Notes: generated by a model from the sequence alone, not told the origin. DNA of 64,000 nt from Chitinophaga sp. (GCF_017745275.1 NZ_JAGHZS010000002.1:607859-671858), one strand, 5' to 3'. Positions 27,043-35,020 are shown, counted from the first letter of the stretch. Numbers and translations: made by a program.

Positions 27043-28314
27043 ATGGCAACTTATATAAAACGTGGGCAGAGCAATGCAACGATCAGGGAAGCTGATGCCG
27101 GTGTTAAAACAACGGTAGAAAAAATAATCAGGGATATTGAGCTAAGGGGAGATGAGGCGGTGCGGGAATATTCCGCCTCGCTGGATGGTTGGTCTCCTGC
27201 CAGTTTCCGGCTAAGCGCCGCAGAAATTGATGAGATCATTGCACAAACGCCGGACAGGGTGATCGGGGATATTAAGTTTGCACAGCAGCAGATCCGTTTC
27301 TTTGCGGAGCAGCAGCGGGCATCTATACAGGACATAGAAATAGAAACGTTGCCAGGTGTTTTCCTGGGGCATAAGAATATCCCGGTAAATAGTGCGGGGT
27401 GTTACATTCCCGGCGGCAGATACCCCATGGTGGCTTCGTCGCATATGAGTATCCTCACTGCAAAAGTGGCGGGTGTAAAACGGGTGATTGCCTGTACGCC
27501 GCCTATTAACGGGAAAATTCCTGCTGCTACGGTATGCGCCATGCATTTTGCCGGCGCCGATGAAATTTATATCCTGGGTGGTGTGCAGGCTTTGTGTGCC
27601 ATGGCAATTGGCACGGATACCATTGTGAGTGTAGATATGATTGCTGGTCCGGGTAACGCATTTGTTGCCGAGGCCAAGCGACAGTTGTATGGCAGGGTGG
27701 GGATAGACCTGTTTGCCGGGCCCACAGAAATACTGGTGATTGCTGATGAAACAGCAGATGCAGAAATGGTTGCCTGTGATTTATTGGGACAGGCAGAACA
27801 TGGTCCCGGTTCTCCGGGTGTGCTGATCACTACTTCACCTGCATTGGCACAGGAAACATTAAGGGAGATAGAAAAACAACTCGCGGTGTTATCTACTGCG
27901 GATATTGCCCGGGTAGCCTGGGAAAACAATGGCTCCGTGATAGTGGTGGAAGATGAAGCCGAAGCGATCCTCGAAGCCGATGCGCTGGCTTATGAGCATG
28001 TAGAAGTGCTCACCCGGAATCCGCAGTTGTTTCTGGACAAAATGACGAATTACGGGGCATTGTTCCTGGGCCCTGAAACTAATGTAGCTTATGGCGATAA
28101 AGTGATTGGTACCAATCATACGTTGCCTACCCGTCAGGCGGCCAGGTATACCGGTGGTTTGTGGGTAGGTAAATTTCTGAAGAATTGTACCTATCAGCGT
28201 TGTACGCCGGAGGCAAGTGTATTGATCGGGGAATATGCCATGCGTTTATGCGACCTGGAAGGGTTTGCGGGGCATCGGGAACAGGCAGCACTGCGGGTGA
28301 GGAGGTATAAATAG
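27043..28314 (+). CDS. HisD-family NAD-dependent alcohol dehydrogenase
   Basis: A 423-residue cytoplasmic member of the histidinol dehydrogenase family, which oxidises a primary alcohol to a carboxylate in two NAD-dependent steps. The zinc and catalytic residues of HisD are all in place: Gln and His of [10 protein letters not shown], the Glu-His of YEHVEV, Asp of [14 protein letters not shown], and the late His of GFAGHREQ. The substrate-side motif is [18 protein letters not shown], as in HisD paralogues such as sulfopropanediol dehydrogenase HpsN, rather than true HisD. No other his gene is nearby and it starts 5 bases after GH43, so a role in oxidising the PUL product is more likely than histidine synthesis. 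Confidence 0.85.
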   Translation: MATYIKRGQSNATIREADAGVKTTVEKIIRDIELRGDEAVREYSASLDGWSPASFRLSAAEIDEIIAQTPDRVIGDIKFAQQQIRFFAEQQRASIQDIEIETLPGVFLGHKNIPVNSAGCYIPGGRYPMVASSHMSILTAKVAGVKRVIACTPPINGKIPAATVCAMHFAGADEIYILGGVQALCAMAIGTDTIVSVDMIAGPGNAFVAEAKRQLYGRVGIDLFAGPTEILVIADETADAEMVACDLLGQAEHGPGSPGVLITTSPALAQETLREIEKQLAVLSTADIARVAWENNGSVIVVEDEAEAILEADALAYEHVEVLTRNPQLFLDKMTNYGALFLGPETNVAYGDKVIGTNHTLPTRQAARYTGGLWVGKFLKNCTYQRCTPEASVLIGEYAMRLCDLEGFAGHREQAALRVRRYK

Positions 28315-28318
28315 GTTT

Positions 28319-28394
28319 TAGCTGTTAGGTTTTAGCTATTAGCTTGTAATTTGTTGATGATATTTTTTTCCTAACAGCTAATAGCTAACAGCTA
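28319..28394. repeat. Inverted repeat of TAGCTRTTAG units between convergent genes
   Basis: Left arm 28319-28344 carries TAGCTGTTAG and AGCTATTAGC. Right arm 28370-28394 carries CTAACAGCTAATAGCTAACAGC. The arms are complementary in several registers and enclose a TTTTTT run. The right arm includes the stop codon of the AraC gene. It may serve as a bidirectional terminator and looks like an interspersed repeat element. Confidence 0.65.
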
Positions 28395-29251
28395 TACGCT
28401 TTCATAAACTGCAGTGGTGTTTTTTTTGTAATGATTTTAAACTGCCGGTTGAAATTGGATAGGTTGTTAAACCCGCAGGTGTAGCCGATCTGCGATACGC
28501 TCAGGTTATTTTCGATCAGCAGTTTGCACGCATATCCAATGCGTATTTCGAGCAGAAATTGCCAATATGTTTTTAGTGTACGGGATTTGAAATACCGGCA
28601 AAAGGAATTGGGACTTACGTTAGCTGCTGCGGCTACATCTTTCAGGGTAATTTTATTCTGGAAGTTATTAAAGGTGTAAGTGTAGATCTGGTTGATATTA
28701 TCGGTGTTGCTGATGTTATAGGTGTTGGCAAATCCGATACTGGACAGTAAAGTATATTCTTCTGATTGCGCGATGAGGTTTAGCATGGCAAGCAGGTATT
28801 CGATGCGTTGTACCGGGCTGGCATGCAGGATGGTCTCCATTTTCTGGCTTACAATTTCACGGGTGCGGCCGTGTACCCGGATACCGTTCTTTGCCTTTTT
28901 CAGCAGGTCTTTGATGCCTTTCATTTCCGGCAGTTCGAGGAAGGCGCCGCCCCAGAATTCGGCTTTGAAATGGATGGCTACGGCTTCGATCTGCAGGTCA
29001 GGTAGGCCCTGGAAATAGATTTCATCGCTCCGCCACATATGTGGCAGATCGGCTCCCAGTAAAATGAGATCGCCGTCGTGGAAACGTTCCATGCTATCGC
29101 CTACCAGGCGCATACCACTTCCTTTCCGGATCAGGGTAAGCTCTGTTTCCGGGTGGTAATGCCAGTGGTTATAGAGGTAAGGATAGATGTCTTCGCGTAC
29201 ACTAAAAGAATAATTATGGCCCGTATCAACCTTGCGCAGAATTGGTTTCAT
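28385..29251 (-). CDS. AraC family regulator of the PUL
   Basis: A 288-residue AraC/XylS regulator with an N-terminal cupin sensor (about residues 20-105: HWHYHPETELTLIRKGSG and DGDLILLGADLPHMW) and a C-terminal double HTH (about 190-285: ITLKDVAAAANVSPNSFCRYFKSRT and LSVSQIGYTCGFNNLSNFNRQF). It is convergent with the hisD-like gene and divergent from the third DUF2961 gene. A direct repeat with AraC-type spacing lies in that divergent intergenic region (29307-29337). It probably controls the third DUF2961 gene and perhaps itself, in answer to a sugar, adding a second control layer beside the ECF/FecR system. Confidence 0.9.
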   Translation of the reverse strand: MKPILRKVDTGHNYSFSVREDIYPYLYNHWHYHPETELTLIRKGSGMRLVGDSMERFHDGDLILLGADLPHMWRSDEIYFQGLPDLQIEAVAIHFKAEFWGGAFLELPEMKGIKDLLKKAKNGIRVHGRTREIVSQKMETILHASPVQRIEYLLAMLNLIAQSEEYTLLSSIGFANTYNISNTDNINQIYTYTFNNFQNKITLKDVAAAANVSPNSFCRYFKSRTLKTYWQFLLEIRIGYACKLLIENNLSVSQIGYTCGFNNLSNFNRQFKIITKKTPLQFMKAYSC

Positions 29252-29306
29252 AAAGCAGCATTCATAAATGAATCTAACAACATTTTATCACGCAAAAAAA
29301 TGCATT

Positions 29307-29337
29307 TGCCAATATAGTACAGATATGTGCCAATGTA
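29307..29337. promoter_or_regulatory. AraC-type operator: 10-base direct repeat, 21-base spacing
   Basis: TGCCAATATA (29307-29316) is repeated as TGCCAATGTA (29328-29337), start to start 21 bases, exactly two helical turns. Flanks also match (AT before, A/G after). It lies 56-86 bases before the AraC gene start and about 100 bases before the third DUF2961 start. This is the classical arrangement for two AraC half-sites. Confidence 0.6.
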
Positions 29338-29438
29338 AAGATATTTTTCTCCAGATAAAAAGCTTTTATTTATGGGAATCATCGTTCCGGGTGCTCTTTG
29401 TATATAAACAGGCGATCATTCTTTTTTTCTTTCGAAAA

Positions 29439-31664
29439 ATGAAAAAAGTACTTTCCTGTGTATGCCTGTATGCCTTGCTGCCACTGTTTTTACAGGCACA
29501 GCATGCCAACAGTATACCTATAGTTCCTGCCGGGGAAGATGCCTTCCTGATGTGGGAAAAGTGGCCGATGCAGCGGTTAGGTGTGAGAACGTATATGAGG
29601 AGTACTTACGATAGGGCAGGTGGTAATGAACATGCAGACGCCGGACATTTTTTATTTATGAACGGCGAAAATGAAAATATAACACTGGACGTAAACGGTA
29701 AGGGCATTCTTTATTTTTTTCGTTCCAATCACTGGCATGGCAGTCCCTGGCACTTTATTACTGATGGACAGGATCACGTAATAGCTGAAGCAGGTACTGC
29801 CGATCCGGTGAATGCCCGCCGGGATATCAAAGGAGGCGGATTTATTCCTGCAACGCCATTTCCCAGGCCGCTGGCCTGGACCTGGGGCGATACCAAAGGC
29901 GCTGACCTGATATGGACGCCCATACTGTTTGAACAATCGCTCCGGCTGGCATACTCCCGTACCCATTATGGTACCGGTTATTATATTTACCAGTTGTTTG
30001 CCGATCCGCGAAATCTTTCCCGGCCCATTAGCTCCTGGAATCCGCAACAGGCGCCCGATCCGGCTGTAGTTGCACTGTTGGATAAATCGGGTACGGACAT
30101 AGCCCCGCAGCATATCCCACAACAAAAAGGCAATGTTACATTAAACCGCGAAAAAATATTGCTGACTACTATTCAACGACGCAACAGCACAGTGCGTGCC
30201 TTTAAGCTGAGTCTGCCACTGGAAAAGGCGACGCAACTGGAACGGATACGGATACGCATTACCTGGGACGATGCCACGGAGCCATCGGTAGATGCGCCGC
30301 TTTGCCTCTTCTTCGGCGCCGGTACCCTGCACAACCGCGATAACAGGGAATACCTCGTTAAAGGCTTTCCCATCAATATCCGGTTCGACACCCTGCAACA
30401 TAAAGTGGTACTGGCCTGTTACTACCCGATGCCGTTTTTTAAATCCGCAAAATTTGAACTCGCAGGCATTACGCCCGATCCACATACACAACTCGGTTAT
30501 GAAATCAGGTACGCGCCCGATAAAACCCAACCGGAATGGAACGCCTACTTCCACGCCAACTACCAGGATTTTCCTATGCCTCAACCCGGGAAAGACCTGA
30601 CACTATTGGATACCCGTGGCGCAGAAGGGCATGCGGACTGGTCCGGCAGTTTTGTAGGTACCTCTTTTGTATTTACCCACAAAGGAGAATTGGGTACGTT
30701 GGAAGGTGATCCCCGTTTCTTCTTTGACGACAGCCAGTCGCCACAGGCACAAGGTACCGGCACGGAAGAATGGGGTGGTGGCGGCGACTACTGGGGCGGA
30801 GAAAATATGACGCTGCCTTTTGCTGGACATCCCTGCGGCGTAGCAAAAAAAGAACAGGCAAAAGATCCGAAAGATCTGCTGCATTCGGCCTATCGCTTTT
30901 TGCTGGCAGACATGATGCCGTTTGGACGAAACGCAAAAATACAACTGGAACATGGCGGTGAAAACCTGTCGCGCGAGCATTATGAAAGCGTCACATACTG
31001 GTATGGCCTGCCGGCACCATCGCTGTTGAAAACCGATGAACTGGATGTGGGCAACGTCGCCAGCGAAAGCAGCCATGAATGGTATTCTCCGCAGTCTTCC
31101 CCGGTAGAAAATATTGTGTCCAGATATGAATTGGGAATAGATTCTTTTGTGCTGGGCTCCACATCGCCCGAAAAAATAAAACAGGAAGTATATCCTGCTC
31201 ACAAGGAAGATGGCCGTTATACCCAGGGAACATCAACATTTATGGTGCAACTTGACCCGGCCAACAAAGGAGCCCTGTTGCGACGCACACTGGATTACAG
31301 TCACCCGAACCAGAAAGCAGCAGTATATATTGCCGATGGCAACGCCGATACCACCCACCTGCAATGGACCTACGCGGGTACCTGGTACCTGGCCGGCGCC
31401 AATACCACCGTATTCAGCAATGTACCTAAAGAACTGGATAACCGCGTGCATATTGTACAAACCAGCAACCGCCGTTTCCGGGATGATGAATGGCTGGTAC
31501 CGCCGGCACTAACGAAAGGACGTAGTCGGATACGTGTACGCCTGGTGTTTGTACCGGTAAACCAGGAACTATACCCCGGCTATGCTTTCCCCGGTTTGAA
31601 TGCCTGGAGTGAGTTACGGTATACAGTATATAGCTATGTAACGCCGGCGTTTAAGGTGAAGTGA
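29439..31664 (+). CDS. Large DUF2961 (GH172-like) protein, third copy
   Basis: A 741-residue exported protein (MKKVLSCVCLYALLPLFLQA signal). The frame is open from 29268, but that extension is AT-rich, non-signal sequence over the promoter. After an N-terminal beta domain (residues about 25-190) it has DUF2961 features: RIRIRITWDDATEPSVDAPLCLFFG, YYPMPFFKSAKFEL, then GTLEGDPRFFFDD and GTGTEEWGGGGDYWGG. The two candidate catalytic glutamates are 21 residues apart, but the canonical TEDY is TEEW, so specificity may differ from the short copies. A further C-terminal beta domain follows at about 560-741. It has its own upstream region with an AraC-type repeat and is the last PUL gene. Confidence 0.8.
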   Translation: MKKVLSCVCLYALLPLFLQAQHANSIPIVPAGEDAFLMWEKWPMQRLGVRTYMRSTYDRAGGNEHADAGHFLFMNGENENITLDVNGKGILYFFRSNHWHGSPWHFITDGQDHVIAEAGTADPVNARRDIKGGGFIPATPFPRPLAWTWGDTKGADLIWTPILFEQSLRLAYSRTHYGTGYYIYQLFADPRNLSRPISSWNPQQAPDPAVVALLDKSGTDIAPQHIPQQKGNVTLNREKILLTTIQRRNSTVRAFKLSLPLEKATQLERIRIRITWDDATEPSVDAPLCLFFGAGTLHNRDNREYLVKGFPINIRFDTLQHKVVLACYYPMPFFKSAKFELAGITPDPHTQLGYEIRYAPDKTQPEWNAYFHANYQDFPMPQPGKDLTLLDTRGAEGHADWSGSFVGTSFVFTHKGELGTLEGDPRFFFDDSQSPQAQGTGTEEWGGGGDYWGGENMTLPFAGHPCGVAKKEQAKDPKDLLHSAYRFLLADMMPFGRNAKIQLEHGGENLSREHYESVTYWYGLPAPSLLKTDELDVGNVASESSHEWYSPQSSPVENIVSRYELGIDSFVLGSTSPEKIKQEVYPAHKEDGRYTQGTSTFMVQLDPANKGALLRRTLDYSHPNQKAAVYIADGNADTTHLQWTYAGTWYLAGANTTVFSNVPKELDNRVHIVQTSNRRFRDDEWLVPPALTKGRSRIRVRLVFVPVNQELYPGYAFPGLNAWSELRYTVYSYVTPAFKVK

Positions 31665-31749
31665 GGAATGCGGTTGAAGAGAACTATCTGTAGGAAGATA
31701 TGTTCTTTTTGGCGCTAAAACTCCCTGTTAAATGTTGATGAAAAAACGG

Positions 31750-32154
31750 TTATTTTATTACTTCACTCACAAAAATGGTTGGAACGGCATTGGTGTAGTT
31801 TGCAAAATCAGCACGTATCGCCCCTATATTTGGAGCGATGGCCGCTTGATATTCACTTAAATTTTTTACATAAAAGGTGCCAACAGCCATAAAAGGTAAA
31901 GACTGGTCAGGAGCACCACCAGAAACCCCTTTTTCAATAGTATACTTAACCAGGTTTGACCCTAAATAACCTGCTACCATGGGCATGTGCTTGGTTTCAT
32001 AATACTCCATATTGAATGTTTTACCCTCTGCATAAGGATACAGGATAGATATCTTAATTAAACCTTTTTCGGATTTTTCAGGTTGTTTTTTTTGACCAAA
32101 TGCAATAAAACAAGTAGCTAAAAACAAAAACGATAAAAGTAGAATGGATTTCAT
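31750..32154 (-). CDS. Exported EthD-family protein
   Basis: A 134-residue protein with a signal peptide (MKSILLLSFLFLATCFIAFG) followed by an EthD/dimeric alpha-beta-barrel domain: ISILYPYAEGKTFNMEYYETKHMPMVAGYLG, the hallmark of the family, then a C-terminal DFANYTNAVPTIFVSEV. EthD proteins are usually small cytoplasmic partners of oxygenases, so an exported version is unusual. No oxygenase gene is adjacent. It is convergent with the third DUF2961 gene. Function unknown. Confidence 0.75.
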   Translation of the reverse strand: MKSILLLSFLFLATCFIAFGQKKQPEKSEKGLIKISILYPYAEGKTFNMEYYETKHMPMVAGYLGSNLVKYTIEKGVSGGAPDQSLPFMAVGTFYVKNLSEYQAAIAPNIGAIRADFANYTNAVPTIFVSEVIK

Positions 32155-32177
32155 AGTTAATGCGTTTTAGACTACAA

Positions 32178-32226
32178 AATATTGAAATTGTCGTTTACTT
32201 CCATTGGTAACTGTAAATTCAATATT
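32178..32226. promoter_or_regulatory. Inverted repeat upstream of the EthD-like gene
   Basis: AATATTGAA (32178-32186) and TTCAATATT (32218-32226) are perfect inverted repeats in the 226-base spacer between 32154 and 32381. On the minus strand the pair precedes the EthD-like start by about 25 bases. It could be an operator or a weak terminator for the upstream gene. Confidence 0.35.
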
Positions 32227-32380
32227 ATTTTTTATTGAAGGCAGGCGGATACAGTGATGAAACAGATGTTGACGCAGTCGGAGCCAGGTCTGTCAATGTA
32301 TAATTGTGAAGTGCTTGTTTGCTTTGAGATTTTTCGAAGCCTGGAGTATCCTCTTTATTGATTATAAAACCAATGTTGAT

Positions 32381-32668
32381 TTAATGCCCTTTATCAAGAT
32401 TGTAGAACCTGAAAACTTCCTTCGTTACCAGCATGCAGTTTTCAGCCAGTTCGGGGAGTGTACAGTATATGCTTTTGTGAAGTACGGCAAGATCATCTTT
32501 TGTTTCCATCAGGTTCATTTTAAGAAATCGTTCAGGTAAAATTCTACCCGCTAGCATTTCAAAAAGAGAATGAGTGAACTCCTGGTCATATCCCAGGTTA
32601 ATTTTAGCATAACTGATCCAACCGCTGGATACCTTGAAATGCACATCGATATAAAAACGCTCTTCCAT
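32381..32668 (-). CDS. Conserved-looking hypothetical protein
   Basis: A 95-residue soluble protein with no signal peptide or membrane helix and no family that I recognise. The sequence is balanced and codon-like (HFKVSSGWISYAKINLGYDQ, ILPERFLKMNLMETKDDLAV), so it is likely a real gene. It lies 97 bases downstream of hsp20 on the same strand, with a hairpin in between, so it may be read through from the heat-shock promoter or have its own. Confidence 0.55.
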   Translation of the reverse strand: MEERFYIDVHFKVSSGWISYAKINLGYDQEFTHSLFEMLAGRILPERFLKMNLMETKDDLAVLHKSIYCTLPELAENCMLVTKEVFRFYNLDKGH

Positions 32669-32693
32669 TTATCACGGGTTTGTGCCAGTCGGA

Positions 32694-32722
32694 AAGGTGG
32701 ATCTATATACGTAATCCACCTT
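32694..32722 (-). terminator. Hairpin after hsp20
   Basis: AAGGTGGAT (32694-32702) pairs perfectly with ATCCACCTT (32714-32722). It lies 43 bases after the hsp20 stop on the minus strand. The following T-content is low, so termination may be partial. Confidence 0.45.
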
Positions 32723-32764
32723 CCGCTGGGCTTTACATAAGATTAGATGATCTTTATAGCACTA

Positions 32765-33217
32765 TTAATGAATGGCTATCTGACGTGGCGCCTTTTTCTT
32801 TACCTCTTCTTTTTTGGGAATTTTCAGCGATAGTAGTCCATTCTCATATCGTGCCTGTATTTTTTCTTCATCCACAACATTGGAAGGAAGTGTGATGGTA
32901 CGTTTAAAGGACTGGTAACTAAATTCCTTATAGGAATATTTGCCATCACTTTGTTCCTCTTCACTAACGTTTCTTTCAGAAGAAATGGATAGGTTGTTGC
33001 CGTCGAGGTGAATTTTGAAGTCTTCCTTCTTCATACCTGGTGCAGCGAGTTCAACAAGAAAATCCTCGTCTGTTTCTTTAATATTCATCGTCGGAATGGT
33101 AGTGCCGCTGATGGAATTATTAAAGTTATCCCGGCTGAAAAGACCATGATTAAACAAGTTTTCGAACAGGGTCGGCAAATTTGTAAGTGGTTCCCTGTTG
33201 CTTCTTACAAGTGACAT
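32765..33217 (-). CDS. Hsp20 / alpha-crystallin small heat shock protein
   Basis: A 150-residue small heat-shock chaperone that holds unfolding proteins. The alpha-crystallin domain spans about residues 40-140 (PTMNIKETDEDFLVELAAPGMKKEDFKIHLDGNNLSIS), with the terminal ARYENGLLSLKIPK and an I-x-I-like tail (RQIAIH). The frame is open from 33244, but an AGGAGGT Shine-Dalgarno lies 5 bases before the ATG at 33217 and inside the longer frame, so 33217 is clearly the start. Such a strong SD is unusual for Bacteroidota and suggests high translation. No CIRCE element was seen upstream. Confidence 0.93.
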   Translation of the reverse strand: MSLVRSNREPLTNLPTLFENLFNHGLFSRDNFNNSISGTTIPTMNIKETDEDFLVELAAPGMKKEDFKIHLDGNNLSISSERNVSEEEQSDGKYSYKEFSYQSFKRTITLPSNVVDEEKIQARYENGLLSLKIPKKEEVKKKAPRQIAIH

Positions 33218-33639
33218 AGTAACCTCCTTTTTTATTATTAACAAACATTTTTTTGTGGGTAACGCTACCGTTAAAAATGGCCATCAACCTATATGCCAGA
33301 CCTAAAAAAGGCAATATTTAGCTGTCATTTTTGCATTGCGTGAATTAGTGAGGCAGGGAGTAAAAAGAACAAAATGACTATTTAATTATTTGTTCTGAAA
33401 TATTGACAGCTATAATCTAACTGATTTGCTATTATGAACCTGTAGCGGATCTCCACTGGCATTGCCCTGGGCACAGTCGCGATGAATTTCCCGCCGGAAG
33501 GTCCCCAGTGTACCGATTCGAAATGTAGGGTTTATAGGCCGTAGTATTTGTTAATACGCAATGTTTCACAAATGGTTATAGTACATGGGAAGAGCATTCG
33601 GATATATTTGTGTCATATTGATATTTAATTTTTTGGAAC
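33218..33639. other. 422-base intergenic region with a GC-rich patch
   Basis: AT-rich spacer between the divergent hsp20 and AlbA_2 genes. It contains a distinctly GC-rich patch at about 33445-33535, flanked inside by CACTGG (33454-33459) and CCAGTG (33505-33510). The patch is open in more than one frame on both strands, and could be a remnant of an interspersed or mobile element. Otherwise only promoter-like AT-rich sequence is seen. Confidence 0.45.
33603..33610 (+). promoter_or_regulatory. Candidate -7 box of the AlbA_2 gene
   Basis: TATATTTG matches the Bacteroidota TAnnTTTG consensus exactly, 30 bases before the ATG at 33640. No clear TTTG at -33 was found. Confidence 0.5.
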
Positions 33640-34965
33640 ATGCCAGAGCAACAAAATGTAGAGTATAAGCAATTATGGAGAGATGAACATCTCAAATGGA
33701 TTTGTGGCTTTGCGAATGCGCAAGGTGGTCGAATTTTTATAGGTATTAATGATAGCGGTTCTGTAGTAGGTATAGATGATTATAAAAAATTAATGGAAGA
33801 CATTCCTAATAAAGCAGTTAGTCACCTGGGATTAGTGATCGATGTAAATTTGCATAAAAAGGAGAATAAGCATTATATTGAAATTAAGGTGCCAATAAGT
33901 AGTGTGCCTATCGCTTATCATGGGGTTTATCACTATCGTAGTGGGAGTACTAAACAAGAGCTGAAAGGTATTTCATTACAAAATTTGTTACTGAAAAAAA
34001 TAGGAAAGAAGTGGGAGGATTTGCCAATTGAGGGTGTTTCGATAAGTGATCTTAGTGAAGATACAATTCAGGCGTTCCTTGCGAAAGCAGTTGAAAGAGA
34101 AAGAATCCCTCAGAACGTCACACACGAAAGATTGGAAATTCTTTTAAGAAACCTGGGGCTTGTAACAGATTCAGGCTTTTTAACTAATGCTGCAGTATTC
34201 CTTTTTGGCAAGAACCCAACGAGGTTTAATGCGACAATAAGTTTTAAAATTGGTCGCTTTGGTAAATCCAATCATGACTTGTTGTTTCATGATGTCGTTG
34301 AGACGAATATTTTTGATATGCCAGACAAAGTAATTGAAGTATTAAAGGCCAAATATCTTATCCGACCAATATCTTATAGCGGACTTGAAAGGCATGAGCC
34401 TCTGGAATATCCTGAACCAGCATTAAGGGAGGCGATATTAAATGCAATTGTGCATAAAGATTATTCAAGCACCTATACTTTTTTACGCGTTTACGATGAT
34501 CATTTGCATCTTTGGAATCCGGGCTCATTGCCGGATGAACTGAGCATTGAAGAGCTAAAGGTGAATCACTCTTCTTATCCTAGAAACAAGAATATTGCGA
34601 CTGTTTTTTTTAAAGCGGGATATATTGAAGCATGGGGAAGGGGTACAAATAAAATCATCGATTCCTGCATTGAAGCAGGACTGCCCGAACCTTTAATAAA
34701 GGAAGAGCAAGGAGGATTTAGTATTACCTTCCTGAAGGAGAAATATACTTACCAATTTATAATTGAGCTCAACCTGGAAAAAAGGCAGGAAAAGGCAATG
34801 ATGTTTATAAAAAAATATGGAAGTATCAGTAATGCGCAGTATCAGGAGATCGCTAATGTATCTAAAAGAACGGCGACGAGAGACTTGCAGGAAATGATAG
34901 AAAGTAGATTGTTACGAAAAACCGGAACCACAGGGAAGGGAACTTTATACATCTTTGAATCTTAA
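33640..34965 (+). CDS. AlbA_2 (Schlafen-like) / HATPase / winged-helix protein
   Basis: A 441-residue protein of the RecG-like ATP-binding group. The N-terminal AlbA_2/Schlafen domain (residues 1-125) shows EYKQLWRDEHLKWICGFANAQGGRIFIGINDSG and YHYRSGSTKQEL. A GHKL-type ATPase region follows at about 255-345: LREAILNAIVHKDY with the catalytic-type Asn, then RGTNKIIDSC. A C-terminal winged helix is at about 380-440 (ISNAQYQEIANVSKRTATRDLQEM). Such proteins are thought to be DNA-binding regulators, and some relatives sit in defence islands. Base composition is much more AT-rich than the PUL, pointing to transfer. In-frame KGxx repeats follow the stop codon (separate entry). Confidence 0.85.
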   Translation: MPEQQNVEYKQLWRDEHLKWICGFANAQGGRIFIGINDSGSVVGIDDYKKLMEDIPNKAVSHLGLVIDVNLHKKENKHYIEIKVPISSVPIAYHGVYHYRSGSTKQELKGISLQNLLLKKIGKKWEDLPIEGVSISDLSEDTIQAFLAKAVERERIPQNVTHERLEILLRNLGLVTDSGFLTNAAVFLFGKNPTRFNATISFKIGRFGKSNHDLLFHDVVETNIFDMPDKVIEVLKAKYLIRPISYSGLERHEPLEYPEPALREAILNAIVHKDYSSTYTFLRVYDDHLHLWNPGSLPDELSIEELKVNHSSYPRNKNIATVFFKAGYIEAWGRGTNKIIDSCIEAGLPEPLIKEEQGGFSITFLKEKYTYQFIIELNLEKRQEKAMMFIKKYGSISNAQYQEIANVSKRTATRDLQEMIESRLLRKTGTTGKGTLYIFES

Positions 34966-34969
34966 AATA

Positions 34970-35020
34970 AAGGGGCCATAAAGGGGCCAAAGGGGCCATA
35001 AAGGGGCCAAAGGGGCCATA
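34970..35020 (+). repeat. Tandem AAGGGGCCA repeat after the AlbA_2 stop codon
   Basis: Five copies of AAGGGGCCA at 34970, 34981, 34990, 35001 and 35010, with TA after the first, third and fifth, give a 20-base higher-order unit present 2.5 times. Read in the frame of the preceding gene past its TAA, it gives NKGAIKGPKGP then stop at 34999. Confidence 0.85.

Noticed and set aside
27043..28314. Gene for histidine biosynthesis
   Set aside because: No other his genes are near and it is embedded in a PUL; the paralogue explanation is better, although the zinc site is complete.
29268..29438. Longer start for the third DUF2961 protein
   Set aside because: The extension covers the AraC-type repeat and promoter region and precedes a perfect signal peptide starting at 29439.
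30603..31202. 199-codon minus-strand frame inside the third DUF2961 gene
   Set aside because: Antisense shadow without start context or family traits.
33218..33244. Longer start for hsp20
   Set aside because: The strong AGGAGGT ribosome site lies within this extension, directly before the ATG at 33217.
34970..35020. Possible CRISPR-like array
   Set aside because: Units are 9-11 bases in direct tandem without unique spacers, and no cas genes are nearby; it is a coding-type tandem repeat.
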